Source: Paragonimus skrjabini miyazakii (taxonomy: Eukaryota; Platyhelminthes; Trematoda; Plagiorchiida; Troglotrematidae). Taken from it: 64,000 nucleotides of DNA. A model generated the notes under the pieces. It was not told the DNA's origin and ran no database searches. It worked only from the letters and a program-made list of their open reading frames with translations. The stretch is taken from assembly GCA_014338405.1 (NCBI GenBank), contig JTDE01001030.1, positions 98,488 through 162,487 of the forward strand. The letters run 5' to 3'. The translations under genes were made by a program, and so were the position numbers. Positions 47,481 through 56,957 of this stretch are shown piece after piece (positions within the stretch are counted from its first letter, which is position 1; every line of letters starts with the position of its first letter).

Positions 47481-48304
47481 TTGTCAATAGGGCACTATAT
47501 ATGTAATCAACACAGCAGCTGGCTTCATTGGCTTGGCTTCGGCCTTGAGGGACGACTGTTGGTCACCCCATGACATGTTCCAGGGTTGTTGTTCGATCCA
47601 TGCATATGTCCTGTCTGGTGCACTTGTTTGACCTTTCGGTCAGCGCCGTGATGCGCGCCCCAACTAAGATCATTTCGTCTCCAGCCGTTCGTGACAGAAG
47701 ACTTAGCATTGAACCGAATTGCCTGGAGTAATACGATTCTGACGGGCGTCCGCGAGCTCAACGAGCAGTTATTGCGCGGCCGTGAACGAAAGCGCGCGGT
47801 ACGCAAAGGTACGATCGGTGCCATAGGTTGTGGTGACATGACTATGTGGCATTGCGATGTATGAGACCGCGAATGCGCTGGCCGTTTGGGATTAGTTGGT
47901 CACCAGCGTACCCATAGTCCACCGTCGGCGAAGAGACAACGAGTACGTTAGGCTCAGGTATGTCATATCAGCATATCCATTCTACTTCTGTTAACTGCTG
48001 CATCGACCAAGACCATGGTCCTTTGGCAACTAATCCGCTCCTCTTTTCAGAAACTTGGGTGTCTGGGCTTTGTTGGTGTATTGAATGATGAATCGTCTGT
48101 CTGATCTTTTCACAGTTCAACTCTGAGTTTTGTTTTTCAACGTTATCCTCTCTAGAATGCATTAACATGCACTCGTATACTGAAATGCTTCCTGTATTAC
48201 AGTTTACTTATCTTTCTTCCCCTAGTATAGATCTTGTCATTGCAGTCCCTCTCACTGTTTATTTTCCGAGAGATAAGGGTTTCCTTTTCGTGCTAGCCAT
48301 TCAA

Positions 48305-48515
48305 TTGGCTAACCAGCATTGGCCGGCTGGACACAAAGGCCACACTCACACACCTACTGGTCTTATTCCTTCGGGTTTACACTGGATACGTGGTGTGTGA
48401 GTGGAGCCGCAAGTGGTGCAGCGCAAGCCACTTGGGGTGACGGTTTAAAGCGCAGGCGTCCTTTGGCTTCGGTCACTGTGACAGGCTAATCCGTTTCGGA
48501 TGCCGCCAACCATTG
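48305..48515 (+). repeat. Interspersed repeat family D, copy 2
   Basis: GGCTAACCAGCATTGGCCGG, TTCGGGTTTACACTGGATAC and CTTTGGCTTCGGTCACTGTG line up with the inverted copy at 16.1-16.3 kb. A 77-codon frame over this copy is not supported as a gene. Confidence 0.6.
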
Positions 48516-49325
48516 AAACATTTTGAAATATATATGGTGAAGATGGTAAATGTCACCTCACTATTCTGCCGTTGCATAAGGATTCATACAGCTACTTCAC
48601 TTTACCCATGGGTTTTTCAGTCTTTCATTTTTCGTGAATAAACGTAATTTTGGCTCTGATCGTTTTGTAATAACACCTGCTCTGTATGCTTAACTAACAT
48701 ACCTATATTCTCATTGTTGCTAAATCTATGTCATCGCAGTATGTGAGATACATAATTTCCCCGTTGCACTGTGCATTCAAGTTGATACCAAATAGGAGCA
48801 AACGGTGATGCTCCATAAACCTGGTCCACCAGTAGAAACACGATAGTTAGGAGTCCACTCTCTTCTATCCGATATCCACACTTAAGCGCAATCAAGCTAA
48901 CATACACTCGTCCAGTCGGTAAGGTCACATGATCCAATCCAACCAGACAAGCAAGTGTAAGGGTACAAATGCACTGGCGTGTCGTGAATGGTTAACGGGC
49001 CGGCCGCCCAGACACGCACTTAACAGGACACAACGCTAGCTTAATAGCCAAGGCGACGTAAATTGTCAGTTGATTGGCTTGATGATGAATAAGTGAAAAT
49101 GGAATGTTCGCCAAACCAACTTTTGCTTTTACTTATGAAAACATTAACCAATGTGAGTGAGGAAATCGGACAGTGCAGACTATATGTTGGCCAACATTCA
49201 CGCAGTCATTCCAGATTGTGGCTGATTTTGAGCGAGAGGAGTTTGAATGACCGCACGAAGTTCTGAGCATAGAGGTCAGAGTTAGGTAATCGGACACTTG
49301 TGGCGTCGACAATGGTAAACATTCA

Positions 49326-49600
49326 GACTTTCATTCTTGGCAGTCGGTAGGCGATCTGGAAGGCAAATTTCTTACTGACAATGTCGGTGGAGTAGGTCAA
49401 ATTAACAACAACCGCATTTGAAACTGTTCTAATCACAGTATTGCTTGCCAGTAGTTTTGGATATCCATCGTCCATCCACACGACTCCCTCCACACCGGAT
49501 ATAAGCAACTTGTCTAGTTCGCTTAATCGCCCATTTATATGAACATCCATAGGGTCCATACAAATAGTTTGTGAACACAGGGATAGGAAAAGGTGCTTAA
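49326..49600 (-). CDS. Unrecognised minus-strand coding-like segment, faintly CUB-like
   Basis: The minus-strand frame reads TICMDPMDVHINGRLSELD, then VVWMDDGYPKLLASNTVI, then AVVVNLTYSTDIVSKKFAF and ends QIAYRLPRMKV plus a stop. The final strand pair (hydrophobic run, 'S.d', then aromatic 'F.F.i.Y') resembles the end of a CUB domain. The usual CUB cysteines are not clearly in place. The 5' border is not fixed; I see no strong acceptor. It may be the last exon of another gene, or chance. Confidence 0.25.
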
Positions 49601-50827
49601 TTGATAACGTCTCGGTGAAATGCAAGAAGCATCCTCCACTGTTCCTGAACAACATCTCCAATCCCACTGGTCACACGCGATAATTGTTGCATACTGGAGT
49701 TTAGGCAGATAGTAAGCTCGATCATGCACTGAGCATGTGAAGCCACCAGCTTCAGAGTTTATCCCTGGCTTGACCAGAACTTGGTTTGAGATTACGATGG
49801 GGAAAGTCACGTGTCAGTCAATTGGCTGCTCAAGCTTGCGAGCTTCCGGATCTGTAGAGGATATCAGTGCTGAGTGTCATAGGAAGTAGAATGTGAACGT
49901 GACTAATCGTGTGCGATAAGGTAGGTATTATTCTCGTTGGTCTATAGCTAGGTCGCGTTCATATAATGTCCGGAGAACCCTTTTTCCCATGCGACGAATT
50001 CCGTTACAAGTGAACTAGCATTGAGCATACAAGACGAAAATGAATGTAATAAATTATTCTCGTCATCGTAGGTTGGTGTATAGTCCTTATTATCCTTTAG
50101 GATTACTAATAAATGAAATATACAGTTCTCAGATGCATATATCCAAGTGGCTAGTATCGGAAGAATAAGGTGTCTAGTATGAGTTCAATCATACCCGTTA
50201 TAAAGTCGTGTCAAGATTGATACAGTTTGACAATAAAAAGCAGAGACTCGCTTATGATGAGAAGTGTGTGACGAGTGATGATCAGCTTTGCTTTAGTTTG
50301 ACAAATAATGTTAACTCCGGACGGTATGCGACAGAGGGAAACAGGGTTCATTTAGGAGGCAAGATGGTGCACCGATGGCATTCTCAAGGGTATCTGACAT
50401 TGTGCTGTTCAGCATGCAATCACTCATGTGTACGAAGCATATTGCAGACATACGGTAACGAAGACGGTGTGATGATCTGTTTTGGCTCATTCCTTAGCAA
50501 GCATTGCTGTGAACTCGAGGTACTTTAGATCATCCAAACAGTTTTCAGACGGAAAATCAATAAGATGTGACAGCGTTAAAATTTTTCACTCTGTGTGCTA
50601 CATTCCAAGATCGTGCTTACACAAAAATGCCCGAGGTCGAGTGTGTAAAATACTAGAAAAATTGAGGACTAGCTAGGCTCTAGATGTGTGCAATATTAGA
50701 ATGCAAGTTTTATGAGAAAATGTTCCATAAGATTTATACACGCAGTTTATGCAAACATTTTGAGAGATGCTGCATATAATTGTCTTCATATATGATGAAT
50801 CTGGATGTATGTAGATAAACTTCTCAC

Positions 50828-50891
50828 TCTAATGTGAACGGAACTCGAGTCTAGTGCTTCTATTCGAAAGGGACCGACTGGAAAGTCTGTG
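50828..50891 (+). repeat. SINE family A tail fused to a LINE
   Basis: AACTCGAGTCTAGTGCTTCT and GACTGGAAAGTCTGTGG are the family A 3' tail. At GTG the sequence passes without spacer into LINE L1 (GTGCTTTATTCTCATACTTC). Confidence 0.75.
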
Positions 50892-52160
50892 GTGCTTTAT
50901 TCTCATACTTCTGTTCAAGTTAGGCTTCACGGTGATCTACCTAACAGTTTCAACACCAGCAGCGGCGTACGTCAAGGTTGTTCCGTTTCACCATTTTTGT
51001 TTAATTTTGTGACAGACGAAATCATGGCAGACTGTCTCCGACACCCACAAGATGCCTGCGTGGACCTCCCATCTGGTGGAAGACTGACTGATCTTGATTA
51101 TGTTAACGACAAGGTGTTGCTGTTTGACAATTTTCAAACAGCACAAACAATGTTGGATGCTATTTCAATTTCCGCTAAATGCCTCGGAATACGCTTTGCA
51201 GCCTCGAAATGCAAAGTGCTTCTGCAAGATTGTTGTGATTACGTAGATCTTATGTTAAATAATGAAGTCATGGAGGTTGTTGACCGGTTTGTATACCTGG
51301 GACGCTGTATCAGCGGCGGAGGTGTAGAAAATGAAATAGAGGCGCGTATCTCTTAGGCTAGGGTGGTATTCGCCAAACTAGGACACATCTAGCGACGGAG
51401 AGGTATCTCTCTGAAGCTCAAGGGTCAAGTATATAAGACGACATTGAGAGCAGTAAAACCTGGCCGCTCAAGGTAGAAGACGTGAACCGTCTTCAGGTAT
51501 TTGACCACTGATGTTTGTTCTATCGCTCGTATCGGGTGGCATCAACGAGTGAGCAACAAGGAGGTTATGAAGCAGGTGTTTGGCATTGATTGTCAAACGA
51601 GTTCTTTTTTTTCAGTCACTACAGTTGCATAGACTTAGATGGTTAGGCCATGTACTAAGGATGCCAGCTAGTCGTGTACCACACCGAACACTATTTGGCG
51701 ACGCTGCGGTCGATTGGCGCAAGGTGCGAGGTGGACGGGTGATGACCTGGCGTATAGAAATGAAATCGTTCATGAAGAAGTTGGTTATTGTAGATCGTGT
51801 TCGCCCCCCTCCCCCCGGGCTGGAGCTCTTGCGACTCACACACTGGGTGGCTTGAGACGTTAGATGAAATGACGGTGAATTGAGCGCAGTAGCGCGAATG
51901 TTGTCGTTGTTTGGCCGAGTTGTCTCTAAAATGAACGCATTTGATGACGCGGAGCAGTGAAAGTCGTAAGGAAGCTGTCTTTCTGATGACGCCTTACTTT
52001 CACTTACAGCTTGGTTGTTTGTTTGCAAGGTGTAGGCGCCTTGATGTTGTATGTTTGAATATAGACGTAGCTATTTTTAGTTATTAGGTCCCCTCCGCTT
52101 TCCCTTTTATTCTTCTCTTCCTATATAGGGTTTTCTTCTTCTTCGTGGTTGTGATGTATT
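50889..52160 (+). mobile_element. LINE L1 copy, RT core to 3' end
   Basis: A 155-codon frame carries LYSHTSVQVRLHGD, GVRQGCSVSPFLFNFVTDEI, LTDLDYVNDKVLLFDNFQ (YADD changed to YVND), KCLGIRFAASKCKVLLQDCC and FVYLGRCISGG, then a stop after ARIS. Further blocks (LHRLRWLGHVLRMPASRV, FGDAAVDWRKVRGGRVMTWR) and the 3' untranslated tail follow. It is dead because of the altered catalytic motif, stops and shifts. Confidence 0.87.
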
Positions 52161-52199
52161 GCTGTCTACGATGATAATGACGAATACGTTTATCTTCAT

Positions 52200-52590
52200 G
52201 GACAGTCAAACGGAGGCAAAAGACAATGACCTAAACTCAGGTGGTATCTCCTCTGAGTTCGCCAAGGCTTTTGACCGTGTCCCAATTGGGCACTTCAGAT
52301 GCAAACTGGATGCTTCTGTTAGCCATGGAGAGGTTCTTTGCTGGACTGCCTCTTACAGAGTTTAAACTGGATCAAACCTTTCGTCCCACTCTCCGATTTC
52401 TGCTTGGGTTACTCAAGAGTCATTGTTAGGTCCTATTTTGTTTCTTATCTGCATCAACAAGCTTCCGGACAGTATAGCTAACAACGTTTTTCTATACGCC
52501 GATGATGTAAACATCTGGAATGCCATAGACCCCAGTGCATTATAGATTGGTTTTGACGCGCATAGGCGCTGGTCGGAAGATTGAAGCCTC
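52200..52590 (+). mobile_element. LINE L2 copy, RT domain (5' half, interrupted)
   Basis: The frames read EFAKAFDRVPIGH, then LGPILFLICINKLPDSI and FLYADDVNIWN, so the catalytic YADD is intact. The reading then breaks at the border of an inserted minus-strand LINE. The C-terminal part of the element reappears at 53.34 kb. Confidence 0.8.
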
Positions 52591-52592
52591 AT

Positions 52593-53340
52593 CATCACCA
52601 TCTACATCATTATCATCGTCATCATCATCATACCAGCCATAAGCCTGACCAGAAGGTACTGTGGCTCGGACCGCCGCTCACCTCAACAGTGACGTGGAAT
52701 ATCCTAGAAAAAAACGCCACTAAGAAGTTTGAAAATCAATAAAAGAAGACTAGGCGGAAAAACTAGAAATGGTATGGATGCAGGAACGCCATTGACTGCG
52801 ACACACCGCCATCTCGGATAGCGTCTCTAACCAGCTGTTTGAGTGATCACGAGGACCCCATCCAGGCAGGCGATACTTACCCACTTTGCTCAATGGAGCG
52901 GTCAGGGTTTTTATATTTCGTGACCACGTTGTTGGTTGACCACCATGCGATTTCAACCAACTGTTGGTGGTCTCAGTATATAATGCCCGGTACGGCAAAC
53001 AATCAGATGACATACGGAGTACGTGACCCAACCACTGCTAGCTGTGCACCGCGATTAGTTGACCAATTGATCGCGCCTCCCAAGCGTTCCGAAATACGTG
53101 TCGGCGAACGGCCACATTGCTCACGCGATCAGTCCACTTGATGTGAGCTATTCGGCGGAGACCAGGATGGTCAAACACCATCAGATGATACTAGCCGTGC
53201 GCACATGTCGATCGGTGGAAACTTTGGCAATGCCTTCTCGATTCATAATGCATTCAGCACAGTAGATATCACCAAAATCCATCTGCAGAATGATCAGGAC
53301 ATCTGGATGTCGGTTAACTTAGTTTTCATGTATCACCATT
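52593..53340 (-). mobile_element. Minus-strand LINE nested inside L2
   Basis: The minus-strand frame reads GHVLRMSSDCLPYRALYTET, GWGPRDHSNSWLETLSEMAV and SQWRSCIH, the 3' end of an L1-type ORF. It is followed (leftwards) by a tail ending in an ATC/ATCATC microsatellite at about 52.59-52.64 kb, as expected for the 3' tail of such LINEs. It splits L2 between the YADD region and the thumb. Confidence 0.78.
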
Positions 53341-53342
53341 AG

Positions 53343-53880
53343 AAGGTGGCAGAAAACGTTTTTGCCACTCTTAGAATGATTAAGAGCACTTTCCCCCGCA
53401 TACACAAGAAGGTCTTTAAACAGCTCTACGGGGTTTATATAAAACCGTTACTCAAATATGCTAATCAGATCTTGTATACTGGCCTGAATAAAGGCAAGCT
53501 TGTTGTTGAGTATGTCCAGCGCGCGGCTATCAAACTAATTACGGGCCTAAGCAATGTCGTGTACAAGTCTCGACTTGAAATTCTTGATCTGTATCCATTT
53601 GAATTTCGATGACTGCAATGATTCAATTCTCACACACTTCTTAGGATATGTTTAGTAGAACGGTTCTTCATCGTGGCGAATGATGACGACCAACGAGGAC
53701 ATGCCAGGAAGCTTTACAAGCTCCGTTCCCGGACTTTTCTTAGGCAACAGTTATTTTCTTATAGGGTCATTAACCAGTGGAATAGTCTACCTTTTAAGGT
53801 CGTCAGCTGCACTTCTACAGATCGTTTTGAAGCATCACTAGATTTCCATTTACTTAAAACACGCTATTGATCCTACTCTG
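53343..53880 (+). mobile_element. LINE L2 copy, C-terminal part (3' half)
   Basis: VFKQLYGVYIKPLLKYANQI, LVVEYVQRAAIKLITGLSNV and LEILDLYPFEFR, then GHARKLYKLRSRTFLRQQLF and YRVINQWNSLPFKVVS, are the jockey/CR1-type thumb and C-terminal region. It continues L2 from 52.59 kb across the nested LINE, with one frame break near 53.61 kb. Confidence 0.82.
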
Positions 53881-56342
53881 TTCTTGATAGTTATTGTGAT
53901 TTGCAACACCCTGTTTTCAAAAACCGCTTTCTAGGTCAACAGGCACTCGCTTGACACCGAACAAGACAAACTGATTGGATCCGGGTACTTTGAACCACCT
54001 GCCTCGAACCCGTATAATAATCGTGAAAAAGCACTCTAGATAATGGAATGTTTGGACTTATCAAAAATCTGACTGACAACTGTGAATCACCACCTGAAAC
54101 CGTGGTGGCTTATGGTATGTGACGGACAGATGAGTTGATGTGAGCGTAATCTTTGACGTGTCGGGGCACGATGTATTGCGTCATTCCCGTCTCGGACCTC
54201 TAATAACGCGAACAGGTGATGGCTTTTTGGTTTGACAGTTTTCGTGATCAAGGTAGCTCCAAACCTTGAGGGGGATAATGCGTGTGTGTATAGGGGGTGG
54301 GGGGTTGCGAGAGAAGATGGTTTACACACCCACTGTGATCGACGATCTGGGCCTGCCAACCGTGTCGGGCACACAATGAATCAACACGGCTTTTTACCTA
54401 GGTCACGTTACCGTTCGGAGTTTAGGGTAGAGGGTCATAAAGCGTTGAACCGCATTGACGTATTGAATACGGGATGTCAACGCTGTCATTAATATGGACA
54501 TGGATATGATAAGACTAACAGATTGATTCTCGAAAAATGTTCAGCCATAAGTAACCGGTGAACAGTACATCTACAAGTTTCAGTCTGGTATTGGTATATC
54601 GATATCATTGCGGCAAGCCTATCCACCACACTGACGTGAAATTATGGGTAGCTTTATAGTCACCTTCTCATCGTTCTGATTTTAGTGTTCACGTAATGCA
54701 CTTTGAATGGAGAGAGCAATCGTGTTGCGATTGAGAAAGCTAGAAGAGCGGTAGGCGAGAGAACATCACAGAACGAACTGCTCTGACTCCTTATGACGAC
54801 CTCAACATTCATTAGTTTTACTTGTTAGCCATTCGATGTACGCTGACGCCTGTTTGTCACTTCGTTAGACTATTTCGCGTGACTACACAATCCCTGGGTA
54901 TGGTATATCAACATATTGGAAACTTGTGGTTGGCTGGAAGTTAACTTGTTTTGGCCTGCAATGTGAACCGCCATCTTAGACATTCTAATGACATCCAACA
55001 TTACAAACCAACCTAGACTCATTTTCTGTTCTAGTACGTCATGTTCATATACGCTCCTTACAACACCTAAGTCATTCCAATGATCCTGGTACGAGTCGGA
55101 TTAACCAACTGGTCACCGGAAAGAAACGCTTGTTTGAACAACAGAGGCAACCACATTGCCTCGACCGTATTCATAAACGCTTAACGATCGGATATTGTTT
55201 TTACCTGTCACAACCGTCAATGCCATGACTTTTGATAACTAAAATGCATTCTTTCGTTTATTTGGATCCGACCTATTACTAAGTGGCTTCGAAAACTTAG
55301 CTAACTACTGCGATCAACTACCTCCTTGAGAAGAAACACTCCACTTTAAAGGTCACGCTTAGGAGGCACGCAGCTTCCTTTAACAAGCTTCACGAAGGTA
55401 AAAATAACCTCTTGGCAAGTAGTAGCGATAATTTGGTTAACAATGATCGCCACTTTTGACCTTCCATGAACTTTCCACCATAACTGACAGGTGATTGAAC
55501 ATAAAAGGTTCTCTCTCCAAAGAGAAACATTTCAACCACAGTATCTGGTAACCAAGGCCTCGTACCAACCCAATCGTAGTGACAAGTCTACAGGTAGATG
55601 TGCCCGATTTTTTTTAAACAGAACCTGCCAGATATGTGCAGATGATGCTGGCGCACCACTGCGTAATCAATGAGTCAAATGATGCAAACGAATCAACACT
55701 TAAACCAAGTGTCCCAACATGAGATGAGATACCGGGAAGAACTAGAAGAATGGTCTATTCCGAAAGCTAATGTAGCAGATTCGGTCCACAATCTAAAGCA
55801 GTCAAGTTCCTAAGCCTAATGACAAAATAACTATAAACTTCTAAAAAAATCATATTCGGTATCTCAGAATTCGAAATGACCAAAGAAGAAATCACACAAA
55901 CAGTATATTGTTCAAATTGAAATATGCTACATGATAAATTGCCGGGAAGCCGGTGAACAGAGCTAGCAATCTGGTTCAAATTTAATATGGTTTTGACCAT
56001 TGAATACCTCATTGACAATGAAGACAACATTGCCTCTCAGTGATATACTGGTGAAAGAAAACAGAGATGATGAGAAGGCAGTCGCAATACACAGTTGGTA
56101 GTGGAGGGAAAATAAATGGTGAGACGAAGACGGAATAAATGCAACGGTGGGCAAGATCACGTGAACGTATGTAGATTGACGGCCCGCAGAAGGGTGGTTT
56201 AACCAAAAGGAGCGCTCAACGCGGTACACGCGTATACAACCTAATTGCAACTGACGGAACAGTGAAATCAGATTTTCATGCCAAGCCACACCAGTTTGAA
56301 CATAAAATATCATTGAACGAGTAAACTTGGCCAGCGGTTGAA

Positions 56343-56957
56343 TCAGACCACTGGATCAGTAGGTGCGTACCGGTTACCATGCACGGTCGCTTCCAGAGAC
56401 GGAGAGAGTGGTTCTGAAGCGGGGTGCCCACCAACCGTCGACCCATCAGGGTTGTACAAATGGTAGCAATGGTGATAATGATGGATATGTTGCGCAGCTG
56501 GCTGAAGTCGACTGGTATCATCACCAGCAAACTCTGTGGTTAGCGTATTCAGAGAGCGCAGTGTGTCCGGATAATCTGTGGTATCCCCACCACTGGCAAC
56601 AGTAGACAGGAATGCGCTGGGAGATGCAGGACCGGATGTGAAAAAGCAAGGAGACTGCCCGCCTGGATGCACAGATGTCTGACAGCTCGGGATGGGGGGA
56701 CAAATATCCCCGGGCTGACGCGGTCGGTTCATTGAATGAGCGTTACGGACAGGAAGCGTGCTAGACTGAGCACTATCCATACATTGCTCGACTTCGATGA
56801 GAACTTGAATCAGTTGGATAGGATTGTAGTCAGAGAATTCCACCTCGTCTACCTGCGAGACCCCTGGGGTATTCGGAATCGTTTTTAAATCGAAGGAATG
56901 TTGCGACTTGTAGGTAATGGGAGCTTTTAAGGCTTCCTGTTGCAATCGAGCGACAAG
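56343..56957 (-). CDS. Plexin last exon with long C-terminal tail
   Basis: The acceptor CTGCTCCTAAAG is followed by LVARLQQEALKAPITYK. In phase 0 this continues the previous exon and resembles the last plexin helix ('deqarrqrLrsKLeqv'). Known plexins stop soon after this helix, but here the frame stays open for about 185 more residues. The tail includes an acidic/hydrophobic stretch (VDEVEFSDYNPIQLIQVLIE), a Pro/Ser-rich part, and a His/Tyr cluster (HHYHHCYH), and stops after TDPVV. No known domain is recognised in the tail. The exon end is the stop codon; I see no clear AATAAA close behind it. Confidence 0.75.
   Translation of the reverse strand, partial: LVARLQQEALKAPITYKSQHSFDLKTIPNTPGVSQVDEVEFSDYNPIQLIQVLIEVEQCMDSAQSSTLPVRNAHSMNRPRQPGDICPPIPSCQTSVHPGGQSPCFFTSGPASPSAFLSTVASGGDTTDYPDTLRSLNTLTTEFAGDDTSRLQPAAQHIHHYHHCYHLYNPDGSTVGGHPASEPLSPSLEATVHGNRYAPTDPVV

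Larger units (their letters stand above)
44397..56342. other. Interval between the two opposed plexin parts
   Basis: It contains LINE L3, repeat D, the minus-strand 49.3-kb segment, the SINE A/LINE fusion, LINE L1 and the nested LINEs. I find no + strand plexin exon here, although the next one should follow 44,396. 44.4-46.8, 47.5-48.3, 48.5-49.3, 49.6-50.8 and 53.9-56.3 kb show nothing else I can name. Confidence 0.65.

Noticed and set aside
54087..54492. Opposed frames in a GC-rich stretch
   Set aside because: Looks repeat-like, but I found no second copy in the window and no protein motif.
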